Made by a program: the position numbers and the translations under genes
Assembly (NCBI RefSeq): GCF_032854445.1
Contig: NC_088306.1
Coordinates: 24,959,764-25,023,763 of the forward strand
Length of the DNA: 64,000 nt
Source of the DNA: Liolophura sinensis
Taxonomy: Eukaryota > Mollusca > Polyplacophora > Chitonida > Chitonidae
Direction of reading: 5' to 3'
In this document: in pieces, positions 22,341 to 33,899 of the stretch
Layout: each line of letters begins with the position of its first letter
How positions within the stretch are numbered: position 1 is the first letter of the stretch
Notes under the pieces: model-generated
Told to the model about the DNA's origin: nothing
Database searches by the model: none
Seen by the model: the letters and a program-made list of their open reading frames with translations, nothing else

Positions 22341-25241
22341 TACTCGAGAATATTTCGCTGATAAGACGGCGACCAGCATTATTGTGGAAGGAAAGCGGGC
22401 AAAGCCCGGTGGAAACCCGCGACCATTCGCAGGTTGCCCATATTTGATAACTCCATCAACAGAGCGATCCAGACTCATGTACTGCTTGGTTCTTTCCTAC
22501 AGAGCATCACCCTTTTCGGTGTACTTGAATGAGTGCCCATAAAACACTTAGGTAATACCAGATGTATACAAACAGGAGGAAGTGTAATACACTCTGTAGG
22601 TGATTCCCCGCCTAAGGACACAGTCGCAGAAATAGCCGAGCTGAATTTTCTTTTTTTTTCTGGCGAAAGCGACAGTACTTGCTGATGCTGACTGCAAATT
22701 AATGTCCATAATTCCTCAGTATTTCCGGGCGTATTTTTAGTAACATCGCCAGAGGGACCTATTAGACCAGAGGTAGTAGAGGAGAATTAGCGTATATAAT
22801 GCAGTGACAAGCACCGCTACACGTTTATATACGTGTACTTCCCGCAGAACATAATCACTGCATCTATTTCTCACAAATATAAATCCACATACTTATCTAT
22901 CTAAATATTCTTATATGCAAGTTTTTATTTCATTCATCATGCTGGTTTCCTTTCCTGCCGTACATGTGAAGGTCCTGCAGCAATCTGCGGATGGTCGTGG
23001 GTTTCCCCCCGGCTCTGCCCGGTTTCCTCACACCATAATGCTGGCTGCCGTCGTATAAGTGAAATATTCTTGAGTGCGGCGTAAAACACCAATCAAACAA
23101 ATAAATAAATGATTTCATTGAATTCTAGTCAGTAAAAACGCCAAACTCTAAAGTGCAGAGTACGGCGTAAAACACCAATCAAGTAAATAAATAAATAAAG
23201 TTTAGACTAGTCCACATAGCGTGAATTCAAACTCGACTATGGACAGGAAAATTGTGGTTTGTTCTGGGGTTTTGGTGACAATAAGCGGTCGAAAACGTTT
23301 GTATATAAGTTTCGTAAAGGAGCGTATGTTTTTCACCAATATGGTGTACATATATGTGCATTACACGTGAGAAAAGTTCGTCAATATTCGCCAAAGGTTG
23401 CTGGTTTACTCCGGTCACGCAGTTTCCTCACACGTAACACTCACTGCCATCGCATAAGCAAACACCTCTCGAGTATCCATGAAGTTCAACAATAATGAAA
23501 TAGAGAAAAAAAAATCAAGTAAATTTTGGGAAGAGCCTGTTATTTCCTGCTACAGGGGTTACTTACTTATCTGTGTACCGTCTGACCACAGCCAGGTGTT
23601 CGTGCCAAACTCATCTTGCAGACCTGTCCAACCCTGATGTGTTCTGAGAACGGGACATAATCAAAATCGTGAGCGAAATGTCAATCTCAGTTCAGACCAT
23701 ATCCATAGAGCTATCTCCATATTGGACGGTGAAACTATACCCATACTGGAGCTATATCATGACTGCAACAAGACATTTTAGAAATAATGTCTTAGTTTTG
23801 GAATTTCTACATGGTGTTTTTGTACCTTGTTATCAGTATCCACATTGCACAGTGTGCTAGTTTATAAGCTGTCGTTAATATCCATACATGGCGATTTTAT
23901 TCAAGACGATGCATAGAGCGCAGGTCCATATCCCCAGGATAAGCGAGGCGAATATAGCTATTACGTCCCTTACAGCGATCCCGGGGTTCAGCCGGAATTT
24001 TCGGGTATATTTGACGCCAGTTCTTCTATGATTAATTCTGCCTCCATGCATTGGGATGCAGAACGGTATTCCTCCCATATCTCTGGTATCATTTGCAATG
24101 GAGATACGGTCACTTGCGGTTCTGACGATGTCACATCGGTTGGTTGAAAATTTTTTTTTGATATAGGTCTGTCACAAATTACAAATAACGATCATTTCAA
24201 TATGTCATGTAATCTGCGACGCAATTACCCAGGCCAAATAGATGACTATGTTCAACTTGTATTCAAGGAAGAGACAAAATGTGATTTCTTAAAAATGGCG
24301 GATATCCGGAGAGAGAACACAAAGTATATCTTTTACAAACATAAAATATACTCCGCTGAATTTCGCATGTCAATTTGCATATAACACCCTATATGTGAGT
24401 TTTAACAAAAGAATTTCGACTATTGTTGCTGATTTTTCCTACTTTTAATAAAATTTTGAAACTTCCGTCAAAAAGTATTGGCACATTTGGGTTCAGAGCC
24501 CAAATTAGATCAGATGAGATCAAATTGGGCTCAATTTAGGATAAATTAGGATAGAAAATGGAGTATTAGTGAGAAATAGGTGAAAAAGAAATGCCTTATT
24601 TGCATAGGAACTGAAATGAAAACAAATATAAATTGTGGAGAAGGTCTTAGAAAACACATCTACTCTATTTTGAGGTCGCTAGGTTCAGCAGTATGGGAAG
24701 AAAACCTTTTCAGATACAAACTTAAACAATCTAGTATGGCCTCTGTGTGGCACCTAAATTTTTAGTGCATCAATCTGAATGGTCCACCAAAGCATTGGTA
24801 AGTGTTAGAAGCACAGACATAACAATTTTTTACAAGCCCTTGACACATTTGGTGGAATAACAATTTGAAATAAAAACAAATGGTTTTCAAGCCTGAATGG
24901 CTTGAACCCTAATCATGAAGTACTCCGCCAGATATTTTAGGCACTACTGTGGCTATATACTGATTTGCCATGCAAATATTTTTACTGTGCAAGAATAGTT
25001 CTGAGAAAGTACAGTGCACTCACCCGTCTTCTACTTCGTTCATGAAACTGACCATGTCCCACCATCCTTCCATCGTCTTCGGGTCAGAAAGTTTTAATCC
25101 TTGAGCAGCACAAGCTAAGGTAGCTGCCGACTGATTCACAAGATCTGGGAGCAAGACGAATCGTCGGCCATCAATTCGATGTACATTGGTGACGATGACT
25201 AGTAAATTCACATGGGTAAAAAATTCACAAACAATGCCCAT
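19984..25241 (-). CDS. Gene A: secreted C-type-lectin/PAN protein
   Basis: Exons (minus strand): 25241-25024, 23643-23567, 22611-22483, 20225-19984; 666 nt, 221 residues, with phases 2, 1, 1 agreeing at every GT-AG junction. ATG 25241 opens a hydrophobic leader (MGIVCEFFTHVNLLVIVTNV), then the N-terminal CTLD half (TLACAAQGLKLSDP). The 77-nt exon gives GWTGLQDEFGTNTWLWSDG, the classic W-GL-D...W-W-SDG CTLD core. The third exon has GESP and a closing Cys pair. The last exon is a PAN/apple domain with five Cys (LTCMIACLKNPRCVSYAV, then VTCWMY and a final PC). CTLDs bind sugars or proteins, and PAN domains also mediate binding. The EPN/QPD and WND calcium-lectin motifs are not intact, so calcium-dependent sugar binding is doubtful. 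Weakest call: the exon 3 donor GTACAT. Confidence 0.78.
20395..20640. repeat. AT-rich degenerate tandem repeat with a hairpin
   Basis: Units of about 20-30 bp resembling TCCTCGTAAAAAAATTATT recur with decay. At 20438-20464, CCACGGTGAAAAT and ATTTTCATCGTGG form a near-perfect stem around one base. It is in the upstream part of gene A's third intron. Confidence 0.6.
21540..21700 (-). repeat. Dispersed repeat (family of 5228-5513), single reversed unit
   Basis: TATTTCACCGGTTACGTGCG, CATTTGACAGGTATCATGCT and GATGTACATCTTTAA are shared with 40265-40420 and, reversed, with the 83-bp units at 5.3 kb. Confidence 0.65.
22026..22337. repeat. (GATT)n / (GATC)n microsatellite, about 310 bp
   Basis: Tetranucleotide runs of GATT are interrupted by GATC blocks and by repeated 'CAATCGATTGACT' variants, including a duplicated stretch of about 120 bp. 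It abuts the tail of a reversed SINE-1 at 22338. Confidence 0.95.
22335..22440 (-). mobile_element. SINE-1 3' half, tail expanded into (GATT)n
   Basis: ACTCGAGAATATTTCGCTGA, GACGGCGACCAGCATTATTG and CGCGACCATTCGCAGGTTGC are SINE-1 reversed. It ends about 40 bp before the donor of gene A exon 3. Confidence 0.85.
22933..23202 (+). mobile_element. SINE-1 copy plus a second SINE-1 tail
   Basis: 22933-23112 has TCATGCTGGTTTCCTTTCC, GGTTTCCTCACACCATAATG and GCGGCGTAAAACACCAATCA. A second tail, GTACGGCGTAAAACACCAAT then AAATAAATAAATAAA, lies at 23158-23202, the remnant of another copy. Confidence 0.85.
23363..23490 (+). mobile_element. SINE-3-like copy
   Basis: AAAAGTTCGTCAATATTCGC, AAAGGTTGCTGGTTTACTCC and CTCACTGCCATCGCATAAGC match pieces at 15531 and 28035. 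Confidence 0.5.
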
Positions 25242-25269
25242 GATGAAGATGGAGAAGGGGATCAAGTGA

Positions 25270-26640
25270 AAGCAATGGAAAGTATACTGCCTTGTTTAGG
25301 CAGAAATCGAAAGAAATTACAGAACTGTGGCTTGAATGAGTATATCTGCCGGTGTGATATCGCACCAATATAATCCTCGATGTATATGCGTACACCAAAC
25401 TAAAGTCTTTTCCAGCTCATCGAAATGTTTGCAGGGCGAGGCGGATAGAGGCGGCCAGTGCCAATAGTAATCCCACGTCGTTAGCTTTATATGCTATAGT
25501 TTACAGAACGCGGAGATACGCTAGGAGCGGGAATTCAGCCCGAATGACAGATATAGACCACTGTTACTTCCACTTGGGGGAGCTACACGTCGACACACTG
25601 GACACAACCACTAGATGCAATATTCAGTTGTATTTCTCTGTGCCAACGAAGGCATGGATGACTTGTCTCAAATGAGGAAATGTACGTGTATGAGTACTGA
25701 TGTCTCCATGGTCGCTTCGTATCTAATTCCTCAAGTGCTTTTTTGACGCTAGGCATTGCGGTGGGATGATGTTTAAATAGATAGAGCCAATAAAAATTAT
25801 CTTTGACAGAAATGACACTAATGGATTAATATCGGGTTTACATCTTGTTAGCCTAATTAGTGATCGTTGTATTTGCATTGTTACTGAAACTGTCTTACGC
25901 TGTTTAAAGATAATGCGGTCAATACACCCATGTTCTGAAAATTGGTAATTCTTGGAATCACCAAGAATGCGTCGTTTTCGTGTGAAATGAATATGTAAAA
26001 GTTTAACGTAGGTGTAACAGAATAGATATTATGATTCTTTATCGAGTCATTGTTGTTGATTTTAGACCAGTGAAGTTATAGAACTCTGATGCTTGCTGCT
26101 CCTCGCTCTAAAATTATAACTCTTCCACATTAATCGGTCTAAATTCAACAACAACTGCTGGCTAATTTCACTGGAATTGTTGATGTAGCCTCCATGCAAG
26201 TTTTGTTATAATGACATTTTACGTATTTGCAGAAACGCAATGAGGTTTACAAAACCGCAATGTCGTTGCCTGTTTACCTAGCAATATAAATAAATAAACG
26301 ATGTGTCGAGAATACAAAAGAATCGATCCGCTTTTAATGATTAGTTCAGGAAAATTCAGCTTTGAAATACATTTCGTTGAAGTTTATATTATAGTGGACC
26401 ATTTTCTGTAGTCAGGTTTGGGGAATTCATTCCGCATCCTAGATGGGTGTATGATGCATAGCATATAGAAAAGGCTGATATATTGATTATTAAGCCATAT
26501 TAAGGACAGCCATGGAAAATGAGGAACAATCAACTATGACAACTGTTTAATAGTTAAATCAGACTGAAAGGGCAAAATGCGAGATTCACAATTAAATATA
26601 TATATATGGAACGAAGCCCGCGCCAGATCGGTGTTTCGTC
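25270..26640. other. Intergenic between genes A and B, no gene seen
   Basis: No exon-like open stretch or clear repeat; AT-rich with a short (TA)n near 26600. Confidence 0.45.
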
Positions 26641-26647
26641 AGAAACA

Positions 26648-26741
26648 GACGCTCTACCCGGTTTCCTCCTACCATAATGCTGCCCACCGTTGTATAAGTG
26701 AAATATTCTTCAATAAACATCAATCAAATAAATAAATAAAT
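26648..26741 (+). mobile_element. SINE-1 3' fragment
   Basis: CCGGTTTCCTCCTACCATAA, GTATAAGTGAAATATTCTTC and an AATAAATAAATAAA tail. Confidence 0.8.
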
Positions 26742-27789
26742 TTAATTCCACTCACTCAACATGTGATTGACATTTATTACTCTTTCCCTTATCTTCGATT
26801 ATCTTTTTTGTATAACTGTGTTATTATTGTGGTTGCCAATGGTGTTGGCATCTAAACATTGAAACGTCGCCGACATAAGAAAAGCGAAGATTTCATGGGT
26901 GTAATTGACAGTGCTTCACGTCCATCAACTCTACTTTTATAAAAACCACTCAGAGAAGACTAAAATGAACTTGAGGAGAATACAAAGTCTTTTCACGTTT
27001 TAATCAGAATTGGAGATTACTCATTCTGATTTTTGGACTTAGTTTAGTTACTCATTTGATTGTTGTTTAGCGACATACTCCAGAATTTGTCACGTGTACG
27101 ATGATGGTCAGTATTGTGGGTGATGCAAACCGGAGTGCTCGCTGAAAACCATCGACCGCCGGCATCTTATTGTGGAACTTCCCCACGTATGACCTTTCAC
27201 ATTTGCACAACCTATTAAATGAATGAATTAATGAGTACGGCTTTATAAAGCGCCTTATTGAAGGAAGACAAGGGGCCTTCAACGAAAGGTACATGTAGAC
27301 TGCGCAAACGGTCGACCGCCCCACAAGCAATGAGAGCATAAATTTCTGATTTTTGAGATAAAATCTGTCAATGACTAATTGACTAAAAACCAGCTAATCT
27401 CTGAAAGATCAGTCAGGAATATCTGACTCAAAGTTCCCAAATTGTACAGGTGGCTAAAAATGGAAACTGAATCAAATTTTTTATCGCATCTATCTTATTA
27501 TTTCGGTGACAGTTTAATGCTCACATATTAGATGCATAGAGCCTATGCGTCGAAATAGACATTCGCATATTAGCTGTTAACCAAAATGGACTTTCCGGAT
27601 CAATAATCATAAGGCCAATTTCCAAAACGACTTTTAATACAGACTAAGAACTCAGAATCTATGTAAATGAGCGCGGAATTAGAAGGGTGGGTAGCGCAAT
27701 GGAAAGCGGGCAAGTAGTAAACAAGACTGTTTTTGCCAACAATGTCAAGATTTTAGTTTTCTTACACCATAGAAAGCATGTTGCATGGT

Positions 27790-27900
27790 ACGTTAGGAGG
27801 TCTACCGGCAACCTGCGGATGGTCGTGGGGTCCCCCGGGCTCTCGTTTACGTGAAATATTCCTGAGGACAGTATACAAAAAAACAGCAATCAAATACATA
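27790..27900 (+). mobile_element. SINE-1 fragment with internal deletion
   Basis: CAACCTGCGGATGGTCGTGG and GTGAAATATTCCTGAGGACA are present, but the CCACCATAATG core is lost. Confidence 0.7.
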
Positions 27901-28034
27901 AATCCCACAATCATCGACATTTCCACTGTTATGGGGTCCTGGGTGTCTAAATAAGCGCTGGACAGCACTAGTGGGGCTTATAAGGGTGGGTGTTTCGTGA
28001 TGTTCACGTAAATGGCATCTGCCTGTATGCTACA

Positions 28035-28185
28035 TCACATGTCCAGAACCTTGTCAATAACTTTTGAAGGCCTGTGCTTTAATCCGGGTAGTTCGATTTT
28101 CTCTATCCATGAAAATGACTGCCATCGTATAGGCGAAAAACCGTTCCAGCAAGAAAAGAACACCAATCAATGAAATAAAAAAATA
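28035..28185 (+). mobile_element. SINE-3-like copy
   Basis: CTTGTCAATAACTTTTGAAGG, ATGACTGCCATCGTATAGGC and AACACCAATCAATGAAATAA. Confidence 0.45.
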
Positions 28186-28539
28186 ATTATTACCGTAACC
28201 CTCTCCCCCTCTTATTCCATCGAAGTTCGAAGATTGAATCAGTGTGTTAACGTTTCACAACAGACTTAGCTTTAGGTCACAGGATTCAGTTCTGACGAGT
28301 GGAATGATGTTCGTCACAGATAAATTGCAAAACATTTGGACAATGTGGTAACAGAGATTGTATTGCATTTTATTTTTTCTGAGACAAAGCTGATAACATA
28401 AAAGACAGCAGGCGCACAATGTAAATATATAAATCAAATATATAATTTAGATATATGATTTAAACTAAATTACTTTAGTGATATCCGCCTCGAAGCCGGG
28501 AGACAAACATCAGTCGGCTCATACTAAAGGCATTAAAAT

Positions 28540-28800
28540 GGCGTTTACTTCTGCCTCGCTTGGCGCTCAACACTAAGTGATTAGAGCAAGGAAATATGAC
28601 TAGTTGGCCCGGTGTCAGTGTAATGTGTCTGTGTTAGGTGTCGTATCTAATGTCTTCGGCATGATATTTTACAGGCCGCAACTCTTTGGCTGCATAGATT
28701 CGCCCTGCCACAATTAGCAGGGCACCGTATACGTACACACACTTAAAGACTCCTCATCGTCATATGCACGAACTCTTAAGCATGACTTAAAAACTCAAGC
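28540..28800 (+). mobile_element. SINE-2 subfamily copy
   Basis: TCTGCCTCGCTTGGCGCTCA, ATGTCTTCGGCATGATATTT and GACTCCTCATCGTCATATGC correspond to the reversed text at 10000-10250. Confidence 0.65.
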
Positions 28801-28809
28801 ATACATTTA

Positions 28810-30255
28810 TTTATTTATTAGGTTTCCAAGGGAAGGGACTACTGTTCTCGCTCAGATTATTTTTCTTCTTCTCTGACAACTGCTGTTCTTTTTTTTTTCG
28901 TTTTGCGAGAAACTGCGTGTCACAGCTGTTAACTATCTACACATGTTCATTACCAAATCGCTTGGGCTGCCTGCTAGAGTATAAAACTTTACCCACCTGT
29001 GACCCATTTTTCGGTCATACTGGAGCAGTATAGAAATCTAAAAAAATGTTATTCTCCAGAACCGCTGATCCGATTGCCTTGAAAAGTGATATGCATGAGA
29101 TCACTGGGGGGTATCAGGGTTGAACATTTTATGCAAATCGGTCGAGAAATGTTTAAGCTCCCTATTGGTCGTTGTTGTCACGTGATGACATGTGGATGAA
29201 TGTTGGAAAAACAAAATAGCATACAACCGTGGTTTTAGCTTTTTCCTACGATATATAGTTTTCTTTAAATTGCAGTTATAGTTCATTTCAACGTCATTTT
29301 TCAAATGTCACGTGACCGGACACCGTAATAGCTATGAAACTGAAAATTAGTCAGTAGATAGATCAACCACAGATCGTCATTTTAGACTTAGGATCGCCGG
29401 GCTACAACTGATAGTTTTGCGTTAAAATGCTTTTAAAAACTTGTTAGTTTTATTCATAGTCAGCTCGTAAAACTGCAATATCTCAAAAATCGGTAAAAAA
29501 AAATGACATTTTTAATAGCCAGCATATGAAGCAGCTTTAAACGTTTTGTGCTGTTTGGCTAGTCACCTGATTTAGCGGCCATATTTAATTTTAGTGATAA
29601 GTTTAATCCATTTTTTTCCGTAAATCGGCTAATGATCTTTGGATGAAATTTCATTTGCAAGTTTTAGGTCGATCACCGTACCTATATTGTACAAAAACTT
29701 TTTGTTGGTTGTGCAAGTTATGCTATAACTGACCAATGAAATTAGTTTAAAAGTACGTCATGTTTAAAAACTGCCCAAAATGATTAAATAAACACACTGT
29801 CAAGTACTACTTAATGTCCGAATTACAAATCTGTAAGAATTATTTTTGGACTTATACTTTTCAGGTAATGACCTAAAATATAAAGTAGCACCAGGGTACC
29901 AATCCTAGCAGAGGGATTCAAAAGGCTTACCTCTCCTTACAATTCTTACTAAATTCATTTCGGATTTAAGTATGGACGCTATGGTTCATTTGTGGGAGAT
30001 CGTTTGGGGTATTGCTGAAATAATTTTGTTTTCGTTGAAAATACGAGATCAGGTTTCCACAAAGTAAACGCAATTCACTCGTTCAGGAAGTGCATTGTCT
30101 AATATGGATTGCGTCTATTTTTTTACTCGTATTAGAACAACCTGGGGTCTTTTCAGAAGATAATAGAACTAATAGATTTGAACGGTGGAGAAAGTGGAAA
30201 GTTTTAGAGAGTGGACGCTAAAACCTGTGTACAGACAACTTGGAAGCCGCATGTA
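28810..30255. other. Intergenic, no gene seen
   Basis: About 1.4 kb of AT-rich sequence with no recognised exon or repeat. Confidence 0.4.
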
Positions 30256-30261
30256 GTCCTA

Positions 30262-31010
30262 GTTTATTTATTTGAGTCGTGTTTTTCGTCGTACTCAAGA
30301 ATTTTTCACTTATACGACGGCGGCCAGCATTATGGTGGAAGAAAACCAGGCAGAGACCGGGGAAAACCCACAACCATCCGCAGGTAGCCATCCTTAGGCC
30401 AGGGTGGCCCAACCATAGATACATTCCATAGATACATACATATATTACAGAAACAGCGTAACTGGAATGTAAACAGAGTAACATGATTACAATAATGAAA
30501 TAGAGAAACTTCACGCGAGCATATGTCGACAGGAAACAATGCAAGAATTAATAGTGACAAATGTCATTGATAGTATAATGATATACAACTGGAATAAACG
30601 ATAGTCAATACAGTTTTAATATATGAAGACAGTGTGAAAGAAATTGGATAACAGACATTTTCTGAAATTTTTGCGAACTCGATGTAGTGTGCCTCAAATT
30701 ATATGTGGTAACTGTGGTATGGTCTAAGTCACTTGAATTTCCATACCATTTATTTATTTATTTGATGATGTATTTCACTTATACGACGGCAGCTAGCATT
30801 ATGGTGGATGTGTTTAGGTGAATTTATCATATGAATCTCCATACAAAAAAAAAGTTGTGATTCAATGTATCACGCAGAGGTTAAATGTATTAGCTTTATT
30901 GCGATACCCTGGACACTGCCCGGTTTCCTCCAACCATGATGTTTGTCACCGTAGTATAAGTGAAATCTTCTTGAGAGCCGCGTAAAACACCAATCAAATA
31001 GCAAAATTTA
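30262..31010. mobile_element. Cluster of three SINE-1 fragments
   Basis: Reversed fragment 30262-30395 (GTCGTACTCAAGAATTTTTC, ACGGCGGCCAGCATTATGG), reversed fragment 30750-30811 (TATACGACGGCAGCTAGCAT) and forward fragment 30905-31010 (GGTTTCCTCCAACCATGATG, CGCGTAAAACACCAATCAAA). Confidence 0.75.
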
Positions 31011-31395
31011 ATGGAATAAGTGTTACGTCAACGTAATTTCTCAGCTATATTTTTTCACGCAAGTCATGTCCAGAAGTCGTGAACACACCAAACATAATAG
31101 GCAACCATTTGGAGCATTCCATCTTCACTCAAATAAACTACACCAAACATGGTCGTACGAAATAGGCAGAGCCCGGCTTAGGCCTTGAAAAACTTAACAA
31201 TGGAATCGTACATCCAGCAGGTGACTTCACGACTTCCTGTGACCACGGCGTACGATGCACACCTGGGTGTGTCTAGACACTTGAGCATACATGTCAGCTT
31301 CGAGCCCGTGCTGACGTCATATAGAGGGGATTGCGATCTTGGGAAACATACTCTTGACACGATGTACGAAGGCATCTGCAACGGAGGGAAAAAAC

Positions 31396-31470
31396 ATTTA
31401 TTTATTTCTTTATTTTCACAAGATTGGGGTTTCTGGTCGGACTCAAGAATATTTCACATATTCGATGGCG
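31396..31470 (-). mobile_element. SINE-1 3' fragment beside gene B's PAN exon
   Basis: ATTTATTTATTTCTTTATTT then GACTCAAGAATATTTCACAT; it ends about 30 bp upstream of the PAN exon acceptor. Confidence 0.7.
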
Positions 31471-31957
31471 CATTTGTCGTTGTATTCTTATAACTTATAA
31501 TACTTATTATGACACTGTTCTCTTACTGGACTGCCTTAACGCCAATTGACGCGAGATGGCAACGGGTTTTTACAAGACTATGTTTGACATTGTTACCAGT
31601 ATGGCAAACATGGAATTAGGTGCTGGGGGGGGGGGGATTTTTTTAAGACTTAGGTTTAAGACCATTTATTTGTTTCACTGGTTTTCAACGCTCCAGAAGT
31701 TTCAACTTTTGATCAGCTGTATGGGCGGAAGCGTCAACATACAGATACGCACAAGACATTGCTGGACATATAATCTTGGTGGGCAAAAACGAACACGGGC
31801 ACTGCCGACTGGTTTATTATCAAAACAAGGCCCCACGTACACCGAAGCAGAAGAAACCACAAATTTTATGTCCAAGGGCAGGATTGATCCACGTCTCTTG
31901 TGTCCAAGCGATGGATACACACTAGTCTATAAACTAAAAGACTTACAGCATAGAGAC

Positions 31958-32020
31958 TAAAAGCAGACAGTAAAATGGTAAATGGTAACACGTAACCTGT
32001 GACATACGGTGTCATGTCAT
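31958..32020 (+). repeat. Dispersed repeat unit (family of 5228-5513)
   Basis: CTAAAAGCAGACAGTAAAA and AACACGTAACCTGTGACATA resemble the 83-bp units. Confidence 0.5.
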
Positions 32021-32324
32021 TTTTATACCTTAGCTAGGATTTTAGCCCAACTGTTCATGTAAATGCTTAAACCCACTCACCCATGACCTGCTATCGGATT
32101 GTTATTTAATTGAACCAATTACCTCGTGTGATAGGATTAGGTTCGTACTGGCACAACGGTCTCTTATGCTTAGAACAGTTGAGGTTGACCAGCTCCCGTG
32201 CAACCACCAGAGCACATTTCTCTTTTGACAAATTGTCCGGTTCATGATTTCGCCAAATGGCCGAGTTAGCTGTAAAAAAATCACAGTGAATGGTTAATGT
32301 TTCAGGTATGACAGGTAAAAGAAT

Positions 32325-33298
32325 ATGACACAGGCCACTCGGTCTGATACATTCCACTCGGTCTGATACAGGCCACTAAGTCTGATACAGGCCACTCGGT
32401 CTGATACAGGCCACTCAGTCTGATACAGGCCACTCGGTCTGACGTGGGCAAATCGGTCTGACAGGTCACTCAGTCTGAAACAGGCCCACTCGATCTGATA
32501 CAGGCCACTCGGTATGATACAGGCCACTCAGTCTGACATGGGCAAATCTGTCTGACACAGGCCACTCGGTCTGATACAGGCCACTTGGTCTGATACACGT
32601 CACTAGGGTTGATACGGGCCACTCGGTCTGAAACAGGCCACTCAGTCTAATACAGGTCATTCGGTCTGATACAGGCCAATCGGTATGATACGGGCCACTC
32701 GGTCTGACACAGGCAAATCGGTCTGACACAGGCTACACGGTCTGATACAGGTCACTCGGTCTGATACAGGCCACTCGGTCTGATACAGGCCACTTGGTCT
32801 GACACAGGCAAATCGGTCTGATACAGGCTTCTCGGTCTGATACAGGTCACTCGGTCTGACACGGGCGAATCGGTCTGACAAGACAAATTGGCCACTCGGT
32901 CTGATACCGGTCACTAGGGTTGATACGAGCCACGCGGGCTGAAAACAGGCCACTCGGCCTGATACCGGTCACTAGGGTTGGTACGGGCCACGCGGGCTGA
33001 TACAGGCCACTGGATCGAGCTGATGCAGGGGAAGCGAGGTGATACATGCCACTTGGTCTGATACAGGTTACTCGGTCTGATACAGGCTACTCGGTCTGAT
33101 ATGGGCCAATCTGTCTTATACTGGCCACTCGGGCGGAGTCAGGGCACACGGGCTGATTCAGGCCACTCAGGCGGATTCAGGGCACACGGGCTGATACTGG
33201 CCACTCGTGCTGATGCAGGTCACTCGTGCTGATACAGGCCACTCGTGCTGATAAAGGCCACTTGTGCTGACACAGGCCACTCGTGCTGATACAGCAAA
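32325..33298. repeat. 20-bp minisatellite, nearly 1 kb
   Basis: The unit GGCCACTCGGTCTGATACAG repeats with substitutions; later units read GGCCACTCGTGCTGATACAG. It runs to the edge of the assembly gap. On the minus strand it reads as a pseudo-peptide (SGLYQTEWPVSDR) that should not be called a protein. Confidence 0.95.
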
Positions 33299-33305
33299 AC
33301 AAAAG

Positions 33306-33505
33306 NNNNNNNNNNNNNNNNNNNNNNNNNNNNNNNNNNNNNNNNNNNNNNNNNNNNNNNNNNNNNNNNNNNNNNNNNNNNNNNNNNNNNNNNNNNNNNN
33401 NNNNNNNNNNNNNNNNNNNNNNNNNNNNNNNNNNNNNNNNNNNNNNNNNNNNNNNNNNNNNNNNNNNNNNNNNNNNNNNNNNNNNNNNNNNNNNNNNNNN
33501 NNNNN
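33306..33505. other. Assembly gap of exactly 200 N
   Basis: The round length suggests a placeholder of unknown true size. The gap interrupts the 20-bp array and lies where gene B exon 2 should be. Confidence 0.98.
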
Positions 33506-33899
33506 GTAGTTACTGTATACTTCGACAAGACAAGACACCTCAGCTGTTGACAGTATAATGACACCACACAAGACACTCAAAGTAGTGCCAATATTAGGAA
33601 ATAAGGACACATACATGAGGTCTTCCCTTAAAATAAATAGGGCTTGAGACTGAGTTGAGCAACTTGCCTTTTTGTCTCACTAATCCAGCGTTTTACTCAC
33701 CCGTCTTCAGTCCTGGTTACGTAATCTGTCATGTTATTCCAACTTTCCATCGTTTGTGGTTGAGCTAGCGTCATTCCTCGGGAAATACAAGCTAGTTTGG
33801 TCTGGGTTTGATTCATCGCCTTAGGAAGTAAACAGTAGCTCGTGGCGCTAGTTAGCGAGTATTCTCCAAACAAGAAGGCCATTGCTACCAAATAACTAG

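Larger units (their letters stand above)
31178..33882 (-). pseudogene. Gene B: damaged C-type-lectin/PAN paralogue
   Basis: Recognised exons on the minus strand: exon 1 33882-33701 (CTLD start, LACISRGMTLAQPQTMESW, donor GTGAGT, phase 2), exon 3 32269-32123 (147 nt, IWRNHEPDNL, C...C ending PLCQYEPNP, phases 1 and 1) and a PAN exon starting about 31365. The 77-nt exon 2 is not visible; the space where it should be holds a 20-bp minisatellite and the N gap. The PAN exon has 84 nt between its acceptor and the first Cys-Met codon pair where A and C both have 83, so the phase coming from exon 3 runs into a stop. In the frame that restores the PAN match (KLTCMLKCLDTPRCASYAV), translation stops at KFFKA before the last Cys. 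It is either a pseudogene or a sequence error at two places. The leader is also short (ATG at 33882). Confidence 0.7.

Noticed and set aside
31556-31960. 134-residue open frame on the plus strand
   Set aside because: No splice context, no family resemblance, a poly-G run within it, and its end overlaps a dispersed repeat.
32294-33047. Repeat proteins on the minus strand (SGLYQTEWPVSDR units)
   Set aside because: Translation of the 20-bp minisatellite; three frames are open at once, as expected for a non-coding repeat.
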